A DNA stretch of 64,000 bases, taken from the NCBI GenBank assembly GCA_028687435.1, contig JAQUAF010000011.1, forward strand, positions 44,430-108,429. Direction: 5' to 3'. The notes under the pieces are model-generated. The model was given only the letters and a program-made list of their open reading frames with translations, searched no databases and had not been told where the DNA came from. Position 1 is the first letter of the stretch. Each line of letters opens with the position of its first letter. This stretch comes from Verrucomicrobiia bacterium. Its GTDB lineage: Bacteria > Verrucomicrobiota > Verrucomicrobiia > JABWAM01. The translations under genes were made by a program, and so were the position numbers. This document shows positions 36,151 through 44,610 of this stretch, piece after piece.

Positions 36151-36224
36151 CAGGATTAACAGGATTGACAGGATTTTTATGCAAGAGGCGGACCTCCCCA
36201 ACCCCTCCTTGTCAAGGAGGGGTG
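36148..36224. repeat. Interspersed repeats: GACAGGATTAACAGG and CCTCCTTGTCAAGGAGG
   Basis: TTTGACAGGATTAACAGGAT directly truncates the PIN frame. GACCTCCCCAACCCCTCCTT followed by GTCAAGGAGGGGTG (36191-36224) forms a hairpin, and its reverse complement recurs at 46480-46516. The rest of 36225-36387 has only short repeats (GCGTCGAGCGTC, GCATCGAGCGTC) and no gene. Confidence 0.7.
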
Positions 36225-36387
36225 CGTCGAGCGTCTGGCATCGAGCGTCAGGCCGACGCGCTCCGGCGCGGCTTAATTCAATTGATGGGTGAATCCGGAT
36301 GTTGAGCGCGCAAAGGGATGCGCGCCAGGCGGGTCCCGCGAATTCTTGGGCTGGCGGTTCGCTTGCCGCTATGCAAAGATCAAGCGA

Positions 36388-37326
36388 ATGAGATTCAGGG
36401 AATCCGAAACGCTTGAATTGAAGAAATCCACCTCGGAATTGAAGGAGGGGGTGAGCACATTGAACAAACTTGATCTGTTGATTCGGGGCAAGCCCGTCAA
36501 AGCCGCCGAAACGCTGTTTTGCCCCGATAATTCACTGGAAGTGCAGGCGGCTGTGTTTGCCGGTTTCGATAAGCATACCTTTTTGGATATCAAAAGCCTG
36601 AAAGGAAACCTGTTCGATATTTTGAAGGATTCCGAGACGTATTTGAAAGAGCATATTCAATGGAGGGTCGAGTTGGGCGGTTTGGAGCGCAGGGAAATTC
36701 CGGAGATTCCCGTGGATGCGTTGAGGGAGGCATTGGTCAATTCCCTGTGTCATCGCGACTATCGCAATCCAAAAGGAAATGAGATCGCGATTTTCAAGGA
36801 CCGGGTGGAGATTTATAATCCTGGCGAATTTCCGGAGGGATTTGAGCCGAAGGATTTTATCGGGGGCGCGGAGCGCTCCATCCTTCGCAATCCGTTGATT
36901 GCCGGAGTCCTTTTCAAGTCCAAGGATGTGGAGCGTTGGGGATCCGGTCTCAAACGCATTGTGGATGAATGCCGCGGACAGAATGTGCGTGTGGAATTCA
37001 AGATCTTGAAGAGCGGTTTTTTGGTCGTTTTTTACCGTCCGCTTTTTGAGGGAGCGAATCCGCAAAAAAAGACCCCCCAAAAGACCCCCCAAAAGACCCC
37101 CCAAATCGGGATTTCAAGATTGGAGGAAAAAGTGTTGCGGGCAATGGCGGACAACCCAAGGATCACGCGGATTCAACTTGCCGCCTTGTTGGAGGTAAGC
37201 CCCGAAACCATCAAGGAATACATTGAGAAATTGAAGAAAAAACGGCTTTTGGAGCGAGAGGGCAGTCCGCGGTTGGGGAGATGGAAGATTCAGGCTGAGG
37301 GGAATGATATGATGGAAATTTCCTGA
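36388..37326 (+). CDS. ATP-binding transcriptional regulator-like protein lacking its AlbA_2 domain
   Basis: Protein of 312 residues. The first 20 residues (MRFRESETLELKKSTSELKE) are the start of an AlbA_2/Schlafen domain, but the next stretch jumps directly to NKLDLLIRGKPVKAAETLF, which lies after that domain in normal relatives. About 100-130 residues are missing in frame. The HATPase_c_4 region is intact: DALREALVNSLCHRDYRNPK and DRVEIYNPGEFPEGFEP. A PQKTPQKTPQKTPQ linker from tandem DNA repeats leads to a winged helix-turn-helix (RIQLAALLEVSPETIKEYIE). The gene probably is no longer fully functional. Confidence 0.72.
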   Translation: MRFRESETLELKKSTSELKEGVSTLNKLDLLIRGKPVKAAETLFCPDNSLEVQAAVFAGFDKHTFLDIKSLKGNLFDILKDSETYLKEHIQWRVELGGLERREIPEIPVDALREALVNSLCHRDYRNPKGNEIAIFKDRVEIYNPGEFPEGFEPKDFIGGAERSILRNPLIAGVLFKSKDVERWGSGLKRIVDECRGQNVRVEFKILKSGFLVVFYRPLFEGANPQKKTPQKTPQKTPQIGISRLEEKVLRAMADNPRITRIQLAALLEVSPETIKEYIEKLKKKRLLEREGSPRLGRWKIQAEGNDMMEIS

Positions 37327-37368
37327 ATCCATGTTGTGTTGCCGATACGTCCTTGTGGAATCTCATTC

Positions 37369-39057
37369 ATGATCCCAACCCCGTCACAGATCAAGGAAGT
37401 GCCGCAGGATTTGCGGGTGCGTGAGAGCATTCGCGTGGCGGCCGCGGGGCATCTGGTTGGGCTCATGCAAGGCAGGACGCCTGGACAGGCGGAACTGGAG
37501 AGGCAGGGGCGTGAACTGCTGGCTTCCCTGTCGTTGCCCGATTCGTTTCTTGGATTTGCGATGGTTTGTCTGAATAATTGTTTTTGGGAGGAGGCTTTTG
37601 GATCGACGCCGTTCAGACGGCGGTTGTTGCTGTTGCCGGAGTGTTTGAGCGATCGGACCCGGTGTCGCGGAGAAAGGGATGCGGACGGGATTCGTTGCGT
37701 GGGGTGCTGTTCCTGCGGGGTGGAGCGGTTGAGGAAGGCGGCGGAGGCGAGGGGGTATCAGGTGGTGGTGACGGAGGGCACGGGCACGGCTTTGGATCGG
37801 GTGCTGAATGGCGGGGCGGATGCGGTTTTGGGGGTGGCATGCATGGATTCGCTGGAAAAATCCTTTGTTCGTGTCGCCGGCCTGGGGGCGCCGCATCTGG
37901 CCATTCCCTTGTTGCGCAACGGGTGCAAACAAACCGAGGTGGAGGAGGACGAGGTGTTGCGCTTGCTTGGACTGGAGGGCGGGAATGGAATGGCGGCAGG
38001 CGGCATGCTGCCTTTGTGGAGGGAAACAACGATGATGTTTGCCTCCGATGCCGTGGAGGGGATGCTGGGCGCATGTCTTGGCAAGGCGGCCATGGAACGT
38101 CCCATGATGCGGCTGGCGTTGGAGTGGTTGAACCGCGGCGGCAAGAGAATCCGCCCTTTTGTGACCCTGGCCGCTTTTGCGGGCATTCGTCATGGGGAAA
38201 CGGCGTTTTCGCCGGGCGGCATTCCGGATGGCGGCTTTCCTGTGTTTATCCGTTTGCTGGCGCTGGCGATTGAATGCATGCACAAGGCTTCGCTGATTCA
38301 TGACGATGTGGAGGATGAGGATGGGGTGCGCTATGGACGTCCGACGTTGCACCGGGAACATGGAGTGCCCGTGGCGGTGAATGCGGGGGATTTTCTGGTG
38401 GGGCTGGGTTATCGCCTTGTTGCAGAGGCGGGAAAGAGCCTGGATGATCGCGGCGCGATGGATATCCTGGCGTGTCTGACGCGAGCCCATCTGGCCTTGT
38501 GCGAGGGGCAGGGCGCGGAATTGCTGTCTTTGAATGATCCCTGGCGCCAGTCGTCGGCGGATGTGCTGGAGATTTATGGCCTCAAGACCGCCCCGGCTTT
38601 TGAGGCGGCTTTGGTGATCGGAGCCCGGGCTGCGGATGTCAGGCTTGATCCGGACATGACCAGGCGTTTCTTCCTGCAATTGGGCGCGGGATTTCAAATC
38701 CTGAATGACCGTGAAGAATGGGAGAATCCCGCCTTGCGCCATCGTCTTTTGCAGCATTTGTTCCAGGGGACGCCGACGATTTTCACGGCATGCCTGTCGG
38801 AAGCCGGACAGACGGAGCGGGCGCGCCGGTTGCTGGACGAGTGGAGCAATAAACGGATGCCGGACGAACAGGCGGCGGAACAGTTGAAAGCATGGCTGGC
38901 GGAGGCCGGCGCTTTCGCGAAAGCCGATGAATTGGTGGATCGTTTTGCCGGACGCGCCCGCCGGTTGATCGATGTGGTGGAACAACCGGGACTGCGTTTG
39001 TGCCTGGATTTTTTGATCCGGCTGGCCTTGGGGAAGGAGGGGGGAAGGCAGGTGTAG
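37369..39057 (+). CDS. DUF116-polyprenyl synthetase fusion
   Basis: Protein of 562 residues. The first 220 are DUF116: a cysteine-rich part (RCVGCCSCGVERLRKAAEAR, residues 109-128) that could hold a metal, then LNGGADAVLGVACMDSLEKS. The rest is an isoprenyl diphosphate synthase with GGKRIRP (257-263) and the first Asp-rich motif DDVED (312-316) in IHDDVEDEDGVRYGRPTLHR. The second Asp-rich motif is changed to NDREE (446-450). These enzymes join isopentenyl diphosphate units. With the cyclase and radical SAM genes upstream it probably supplies a polyprene. Start ATG at 37369. Confidence 0.85.
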   Translation: MIPTPSQIKEVPQDLRVRESIRVAAAGHLVGLMQGRTPGQAELERQGRELLASLSLPDSFLGFAMVCLNNCFWEEAFGSTPFRRRLLLLPECLSDRTRCRGERDADGIRCVGCCSCGVERLRKAAEARGYQVVVTEGTGTALDRVLNGGADAVLGVACMDSLEKSFVRVAGLGAPHLAIPLLRNGCKQTEVEEDEVLRLLGLEGGNGMAAGGMLPLWRETTMMFASDAVEGMLGACLGKAAMERPMMRLALEWLNRGGKRIRPFVTLAAFAGIRHGETAFSPGGIPDGGFPVFIRLLALAIECMHKASLIHDDVEDEDGVRYGRPTLHREHGVPVAVNAGDFLVGLGYRLVAEAGKSLDDRGAMDILACLTRAHLALCEGQGAELLSLNDPWRQSSADVLEIYGLKTAPAFEAALVIGARAADVRLDPDMTRRFFLQLGAGFQILNDREEWENPALRHRLLQHLFQGTPTIFTACLSEAGQTERARRLLDEWSNKRMPDEQAAEQLKAWLAEAGAFAKADELVDRFAGRARRLIDVVEQPGLRLCLDFLIRLALGKEGGRQV

Positions 39058-39151
39058 TTTGTCAGACTGTTGGGAGGGTGGACAACTCAGGGATTGTAAA
39101 CGTCGTTTGGGAGGTGGCGGCTTTGGTGGTATATTGAGGCGGGAGGGTTCT

Positions 39152-39946
39152 ATGAGCGCCGATAAAGCAGGGTGTGAAGTTTGTGGTTCCTATATCAATT
39201 GTCAGTATCGGAACGAAAGAGGGGATGGCGCCGATGTTTGTTTTCTTTCCCCCGCGCCGGTGTTTGTCACCATTTCGCGTGAGGCGGGAACCAACGCAAT
39301 GGCTTTGGCCTCACGATTGGCGGCGTATCTTCAGGAGCACGACACCGAAGCGATTTGTCCCTGGCAGGTTTTTAACAAGACATTGATTCTGAATGCGTTG
39401 GAAAGCCATCATCAACCCGGTTGGCTGGCGGAAAGCCTTCCCGAGGACAAGGTGTCGGAAATCGATGCTTTGATGATGGAACTTTTCGGAGGTCATCCCT
39501 CCATCTCAACCTTGTTGAAGGAGTTGGAGGAAACCATCCTCAAGCTTGCCGACAGGGGGAATGTGATTTTGGTGGGAAGAGCATCCAATGTCATTACAGC
39601 CAAACTGCCGGGGGGGGTGCATGTTCGTCTGGTGGGATCCGTTGAAAAACGATTGGAACGGCTGCGAACATCCGAGGGATTTACCGGGGAAGAAGCCGCG
39701 CCGTTCCTGCGAAAAGAGGATCGCGCGCGCGCCCGGTTCGTCCGCACCTATTTCAATGCCGACATTCAGGAGCCCCTGGAGTACGATCTGGTCATCAACA
39801 CCGACCGAATGTCCGTGGAGGAGTCGGCGTTGATGATCGCAGGGGTTGTGCTTGAGCGCCACAAAAAGAAGATGGCCAAGGCGACGGCCCTGTCTGCTCC
39901 CATCCCATCCATGGTTGACGCAGGTTCCGGGGAGATGAAGGACTGA
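39152..39946 (+). CDS. Cytidylate kinase-like family protein
   Basis: Protein of 264 residues. VFVTISREAGTNAMALASRL (about residues 37-56) is the P-loop region of the cytidylate-kinase-like family, and VILVGRASNVITAKLPGGVH, VRLVGSVEKRLERL and LVINTDRMSVEESALMIAGV follow in the expected order. The N-terminal 35 residues carry four cysteines (CEVCGSYINC...), an addition that might bind a metal. True substrate is not known for this family. It stands alone between the prenyl synthase gene and the pseudo-tRNA. Confidence 0.8.
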   Translation: MSADKAGCEVCGSYINCQYRNERGDGADVCFLSPAPVFVTISREAGTNAMALASRLAAYLQEHDTEAICPWQVFNKTLILNALESHHQPGWLAESLPEDKVSEIDALMMELFGGHPSISTLLKELEETILKLADRGNVILVGRASNVITAKLPGGVHVRLVGSVEKRLERLRTSEGFTGEEAAPFLRKEDRARARFVRTYFNADIQEPLEYDLVINTDRMSVEESALMIAGVVLERHKKKMAKATALSAPIPSMVDAGSGEMKD

Positions 39947-39972
39947 AAGTCTGAAGGGCAGGCGAAATGCGC

Positions 39973-40002
39973 TTGCGTTGGACGGAAAATTCGCTCTAGT
40001 AT
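39973..40002 (+). promoter_or_regulatory. Candidate promoter of the tRNA-Leu fragment
   Basis: TTGCGT (39973-39978) and TAGTAT (39997-40002) are 18 bases apart, and the broken tRNA starts 72 bases later. It may be the original promoter of a tRNA-Leu gene that was split here. Confidence 0.4.
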
Positions 40003-40074
40003 CCGCCCGCTGTTTCATCCGTTTCGCTTGGATGCGGGATGGACGCAGGCAGCGGGATGGTTTTGCAGAGGCAA

Positions 40075-40114
40075 GCCCGGGTGGCGGAATTGGCAGACGC
40101 GCTAGAATCAGGGT
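40075..40114 (+). pseudogene. 5' half of tRNA-Leu
   Basis: GCCCGGGTGGCGGAATTGGC continues AGACGCGCTAGA and matches the 5' half of the complete tRNA-Leu at 48741. With the flank GGCAA the identity extends over 40070-40114 with one mismatch (A for T at 40107). After this the sequence is unrelated, and neither the anticodon stem nor the acceptor stem can form. It is a remnant, not a functional tRNA. Confidence 0.85.
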
Positions 40115-40179
40115 TTTGGCCGGCCACGTTCTGGATCGGAAAATAGCATCCCTCCCCGGCATCCCGGGGAACTTTCCCC

Positions 40180-43100
40180 TCATTTTCCGGTCTTGCCGGC
40201 TGCGGGCAGGAACCGCGCGGAGGCGGAGCAGAAATCCCTGCCAGTCTTTCCCGCCAGCGTCTCGATGGCGGCGGACAGATCCACCAGACCCGGCGGCTGA
40301 TCGAACCCCTTCAGTTTCAGCACGAAAATGCGGGCAAACTTGAACGGACGTTCGCCGTCGGCGCCATGCGTCGTCACCAGCAGCCACTCCGGCGAAATCC
40401 ATTCCACATAACTGTGGCGGGCCTCTTTGACGCCGGCAAACCGGGGATCGTTCCCGGCAAAATCCGGGGCGCGGGTGGAAAACGGCAGGCACACCGGCGG
40501 CTGCCACTGGTTGTCCTTGCGGGCGCAAATGACGATCCGCCCATCGCGGGATCGCGAACAAACCACCGCCCCGCCGTCGGGGCAAACCGAGGGATGGCCG
40601 CAACCGTCGAACGGCGTGAGTTCCCCCAACCCGCTGCCGTCGAGATTCACCAGGGCAAGACCCGCGCTCTGCCGGCGGTCCTCCTTGCGGTGGAATACCA
40701 CTGCGCTGCCATCGGGCAACGGCGCGGGATCCTCCACCAGTTCATGTCCGCACCGCTCATCCGCAACCAGGGCCGCGGTCCCGGTGGCCAGCAGGGAACC
40801 TGAAACCTGCACCGGCGTCCGCCAGATCGCATGCTGTCCGCGATTCTCAAGGGAGTAAAAGAGCGTGTTTCCATCGGCGGAAAAGGCGGCGCAACGGGCA
40901 TTGGGAACCAGCGCCTCATCCGCTCCGGTTTCCAGGTTGAGGCACCGGAGGACATGGGCTGCGGGACTGCGCGCCAGGGGAGGCGCGGCGCGGCGCACCG
41001 GCGGGGCGGATTCGTCGTACACCACAAAACGGCAATCGGGAGAAAGAGAGGGAAACCACTCGGCGCCCTCCTTGCGCCGCGTCAGCCGCTTCAAATTGGC
41101 CGCCCGCCCGGATTCCAGATCAAATTCCACGCGGTAAAGATCCGCTCCGTCATGACTGTCGCGGTGGCAGGCGTTTCCGTTTTCAAGATTCGACGCAAAA
41201 ACAACCAGCAACCTGCCCTGTCCCGCCGCAGCCGGCGCGGCAGCGGGTTTCGCTCCCCCCCCCTCCGCAGCCTTGGACGCCGGCGCGGCGGTGGAAGACT
41301 GCCGCAAACGGACCGGCTTGACCGTCCAAAGCTGTCCTTTGGTGTAACAAAGCGGCTGCGCGGTTTTTGGCATGAAAACCGTCTGCAAAATATCCGCGTA
41401 AGGCGGAAACGCCCGCGCCGGCCCCACCCGCACCTGCCCATCCTTGGCGCCGGAAAGCAGACCATACGCCAACGCCATGGCATGAAGGAATTCGCCAGGG
41501 TTCAGTTCCTTGCCGTTGACCTGCGCGTGAACAGGCACAAACCGGTCGCCCAACATCGCCTCCATTTCCGCAACCACCCGTGTTGCGGCCACGACCACCT
41601 GTTCCTTCGTGAAAACAGCATGGGCAGCCAAAAGGGGGTCGTCCGTCTCCGTCAAGGGACCATACAAGGGATGCAACTCCGCCGAATCGGGCAGCTTTCC
41701 CTTTTTTGAAAAATCCGCCAGCGCGCGCGCCAGCCCCTCAAAAACATCGGTTAGCGAAAAAATCCGGATGTCGTTGCCCGCGCCAATCTTCACTTCATCG
41801 GGAGGACGGGCGGAAGTCCTGAAAAACTCCGTCAGCCGGGCGGCGATGTCCGCCAGTTCCCCGGCGGACAGGCGGCAGGCCTTTTCCGGCTCGAAATACT
41901 CCATGATCGTCTCCCCGCTGGTCCAGCAACTGCCCGGGTTTTTTGGAAAAAATTCCTTTTCAAGATAATCCGCGGTGCGGCCCAGATCCCGCTCGTCCGT
42001 CCGGCTGCACCCCATCAGGAGCAGGTGCGGACGGCGGCGGTCGAGGGATTCGATTTTCGGACGCAGCCCCTCCATGCGATGCCCGGCCTCCCCGGAATCG
42101 TCCCCCTTGCTCATGATACGGCCCATGAACCAAAAGATGCTTTCGTTTTCCCCGGCAATCCGCATCACATGGCCGGCCAGTCTTTCCAACTGGAAAATCT
42201 TGAGCGCATGAAGGGCGATGGGCACTGCGGGCTGGTCGAGCGCGAACTTGCTCATCCGGCGGAAAGCATAACCCTCGGGCGCGCTTTCCAGCGCATGGCT
42301 GGGCATCATGGAAACATCCCGTCCAAAAGTCTTTTGCACCAGCGCAAGCCCTCCCAGCCGGGCCATGTCCGTGGGGGTTTCGCGAAGCCGGTTGATCATC
42401 CTGGTTTTCTCGTCGATCCGAAAATCCCTCGCATGGGAGTAACGCGCCCCGACCAGCATCACCGCCGCAGCCCAGTCCCTTCCTGTCGTAAGCGACCACG
42501 CCCCCCGATATCCCTGCGCCTCCTTCAAGACCCGCACCTCGCCCAGCAATTCCGATCCGACCGGATAAGGACCGTGGGTTTCCTCGCCATGATAACCGAT
42601 CGGCAGTTTCCACGCATTGATCTGGGGAATGAGAGACGGATCCTCCTTTTGCAGCCGTTCCACCAGGATTCCATCGAAAAAGAGCGTTCCCGGAATCCTG
42701 TACCGGCTGAAAAGCTCGCCCATCTGCCGCACTTCCGCCGCCGTGGCATAATAACCTCCGGGACCATTGTAATGATGCGTAAAGGGGACAATGAACACCG
42801 GCGCACGTCCCGTTCCTGACGAACGGACCGCAGGAGCGGCTGAGACACCGGTTTTTTTCAGGAGGGCGATGGCCTCATCAATCTTGGCCAACGCCTGCGC
42901 CTGATCGCCGCGCCGGGCGGCGGCGCGGGATTCCCGGTCCAACCGCTCCGCCGCCTGGGTGTCCACTCCCCCGGCTTTGGCGCCTTCCAAAAGTTGTTGC
43001 AACTCCCGCACTTTGCGGTGAGGCCCATCGCCAGCGGACGGCGCCGCCATGGATAGAAACGGAAACAAAAGAAAAACCGCCAATAAATCGAGCCGGGCCC

Positions 43101-43197
43101 AAGTCCCGGAAACTGCCCGGCGCTCGATGCGCGGCGCTCGGCGCTGAATCCGAAAAAATCCTGCTAATTCTGTCAAGAAAATCCATCTCCAATTCAT
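40180..43197 (-). CDS. Large exported protein: deacetylase-like fold, pseudomurein-binding-like repeat, beta-propeller
   Basis: Protein of 1005 residues. A hydrophobic segment (DLLAVFLLFPFLSMAAPSAG) lies about 35 residues in, so the true start may be later than 43197. Residues about 60-115 are coiled-coil. Residues about 132-260 resemble a polysaccharide-deacetylase barrel (VFIVPFTHHYNGPGGYYAT, GTLFFDGILVERLQKEDP, IGYHGEETHGPYP) but without a clear His-His-Asp site. FTKEQVVVAATRVVAEMEAM with VHAQVNGKELNPGEFLHAMA (about 528-575) fits the pseudomurein-binding repeat pattern. From about 670 on there are PD40/TolB-like blades (WFPSLSPDCRFVVYDESAP, FSADGNTLFYSLENRG). The likely site is the cell surface, binding or acting on glycans. 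Function is unknown. Confidence 0.65.
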   Translation of the reverse strand: MNWRWIFLTELAGFFRIQRRAPRIERRAVSGTWARLDLLAVFLLFPFLSMAAPSAGDGPHRKVRELQQLLEGAKAGGVDTQAAERLDRESRAAARRGDQAQALAKIDEAIALLKKTGVSAAPAVRSSGTGRAPVFIVPFTHHYNGPGGYYATAAEVRQMGELFSRYRIPGTLFFDGILVERLQKEDPSLIPQINAWKLPIGYHGEETHGPYPVGSELLGEVRVLKEAQGYRGAWSLTTGRDWAAAVMLVGARYSHARDFRIDEKTRMINRLRETPTDMARLGGLALVQKTFGRDVSMMPSHALESAPEGYAFRRMSKFALDQPAVPIALHALKIFQLERLAGHVMRIAGENESIFWFMGRIMSKGDDSGEAGHRMEGLRPKIESLDRRRPHLLLMGCSRTDERDLGRTADYLEKEFFPKNPGSCWTSGETIMEYFEPEKACRLSAGELADIAARLTEFFRTSARPPDEVKIGAGNDIRIFSLTDVFEGLARALADFSKKGKLPDSAELHPLYGPLTETDDPLLAAHAVFTKEQVVVAATRVVAEMEAMLGDRFVPVHAQVNGKELNPGEFLHAMALAYGLLSGAKDGQVRVGPARAFPPYADILQTVFMPKTAQPLCYTKGQLWTVKPVRLRQSSTAAPASKAAEGGGAKPAAAPAAAGQGRLLVVFASNLENGNACHRDSHDGADLYRVEFDLESGRAANLKRLTRRKEGAEWFPSLSPDCRFVVYDESAPPVRRAAPPLARSPAAHVLRCLNLETGADEALVPNARCAAFSADGNTLFYSLENRGQHAIWRTPVQVSGSLLATGTAALVADERCGHELVEDPAPLPDGSAVVFHRKEDRRQSAGLALVNLDGSGLGELTPFDGCGHPSVCPDGGAVVCSRSRDGRIVICARKDNQWQPPVCLPFSTRAPDFAGNDPRFAGVKEARHSYVEWISPEWLLVTTHGADGERPFKFARIFVLKLKGFDQPPGLVDLSAAIETLAGKTGRDFCSASARFLPAAGKTGK

Positions 43198-43307
43198 TTT
43201 TCCGCCAACATTGAAATTCCTGAATATAAATATGCGCACCTGCATAAAACTCATGTCCCTCACTCTGTCACATCATCCGTCAAAAATAAAGGCGCATGAT
43301 TCAACGT

Positions 43308-43366
43308 AAGGAGCCCCGCCCTCCATTGTCTTATGTCAAAATAATGGGCGGGGCTCCCGCGCCGCC
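43308..43366. repeat. GGAGCCCCGCCCTCCATT palindrome, copy
   Basis: AGGAGCCCCGCCCTCCATT (left) and AATGGGCGGGGCTCCCGCG (right) pair around a 15-base loop. It is the same family as 54145-54214, with slightly decayed outer arms. The spacer 43198-43451 holds nothing else that I can name. Confidence 0.8.
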
Positions 43367-43451
43367 GCTGTTTTCAAAACCAAAGCCGAGATGGTTGGAC
43401 ATTTCATTCGAAATCCCTATTCTTCACCACTCAAATAAATCCCTTTTCCTC

Positions 43452-44606
43452 ATGCTTGGACTGAAATTATTCTGTCTGATCGCCATCGCCTGTTCGGTTG
43501 CCTACTGGCTGGCCGGAGTGGGTTGCGCGCTGGTTTTCTTTGGCCGTTCCCGCCGGCGTGCGCATCCATCCTCAGATTTCACCCCGCCCGTCTCGATTCT
43601 CCGCCCCATGCGCGGACTGGACGCCGACATGGAAGCCAATCTCCAGTCGCTCGCCATCCTGGACTGGCCCTGTTGCCAGTTGATCTTTGGCGTGGAAGAC
43701 GAAAACGATCCTTGCGTGCCCGTCATCCGTCAATTTCTCGCCGGACATCCGGATCTGGACGCCAAACTGGTCATCGGCGCCTCCGGCGGCGGCGCCAACC
43801 GGAAAGTCAATAATTTGAAAACCATGCTGCCGCATGCGCGGCATGACCTGATCATCCTCTGCGACAGCGACGCCAGCCTCGCTCCCGACAGCATCCGCCG
43901 GATTGTCCAGCCCCTGGCGGACGAAAAAACCGGCCTGACCTGTTGTCCTTATCTCTGGAAAAATCCCCGCACCCTGCCCGCGGCCATCGAAGCCCTGACG
44001 TTCTGCTCGGAATTTGTTCCCTCCGTCCTGCTGGTCGAGCAAACCACGGGGTTGGGCTTTGCGCTCGGCGCCACCGTGGCGGTGCGCCGCCGGTGTCTGG
44101 AGGAAATCGGCGGTTTTGAGGCGATCCAGGATTATCTGGCCGACGATTATTGGCTGGGCAAACTCATCCGCGATCGGGGACACAAACTCGCGCTCAGCGA
44201 TTATGTCGTCAATCTCATCCACCCGGAAACAACCTGGCCTCAGATGTGGCTGCACCAGCTCCGGCTGGTGCGCACCTACCGGGTCTGCCAGCCTTTGGGG
44301 TTCTTTTTCTCGGTGCTCACCCATGGCACAACCTGGGCCACTGTGTTCCTGATTCTGACACTCGGCGCCCCCTTGGGATGGACCGTGTGGATCGCGACCC
44401 TGGGACTGCGCCTGGCCAGCGCCATGATCCTGCAAACCATTCATCTGCCGGATCGGATGACCACCCGTTATTTCTGGCTGCTTCCCCTGCGCGACTGGTG
44501 CGCCACCGCGTGGTGGCTGCTGGCCTACACCGGCAACCGCGTCACCTGGCGCGGCAGTTCGTTCACCCTCACCCCCGACGGCAAACTGCATTCCGCACGG
44601 AAATAA
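43452..44606 (+). CDS. hpnI: HpnI-like/ceramide glucosyltransferase-type glycosyltransferase (GT21)
   Basis: Protein of 384 residues with an N-terminal membrane helix (LKLFCLIAIACSVAYWLAGV) and C-terminal helices. The GT21 motifs are in order: VSILRPMRGLDADMEANLQS, LIILCDSDASLAPDSIRRIV (DXD site), DYLADDYWLGKLIRDRGHKL, and HQLRLVRTYRV in place of the (Q/R)XXRW motif. HpnI adds N-acetylglucosamine to bacteriohopanetetrol. The presence of a cyclase 8 kb upstream fits a hopanoid or related lipid, but sphingolipid-type substrates are possible. The ATG at 43452 precedes the first membrane helix; the earlier frame comes from the palindromic repeat. Confidence 0.78.
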   Translation: MLGLKLFCLIAIACSVAYWLAGVGCALVFFGRSRRRAHPSSDFTPPVSILRPMRGLDADMEANLQSLAILDWPCCQLIFGVEDENDPCVPVIRQFLAGHPDLDAKLVIGASGGGANRKVNNLKTMLPHARHDLIILCDSDASLAPDSIRRIVQPLADEKTGLTCCPYLWKNPRTLPAAIEALTFCSEFVPSVLLVEQTTGLGFALGATVAVRRRCLEEIGGFEAIQDYLADDYWLGKLIRDRGHKLALSDYVVNLIHPETTWPQMWLHQLRLVRTYRVCQPLGFFFSVLTHGTTWATVFLILTLGAPLGWTVWIATLGLRLASAMILQTIHLPDRMTTRYFWLLPLRDWCATAWWLLAYTGNRVTWRGSSFTLTPDGKLHSARK

Positions 44607-44610
44607 TTGG

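Noticed and set aside
37075..37105. CRISPR-like tandem repeat (AAAGACCCCCC units)
   Set aside because: It is a short in-frame tandem repeat coding a PQKT linker; no spacers, no cas genes. No CRISPR array was seen anywhere in the window.
40075..40160. Second functional tRNA-Leu
   Set aside because: Only the 5' half is present; anticodon stem, T-arm and acceptor 3' strand are missing.
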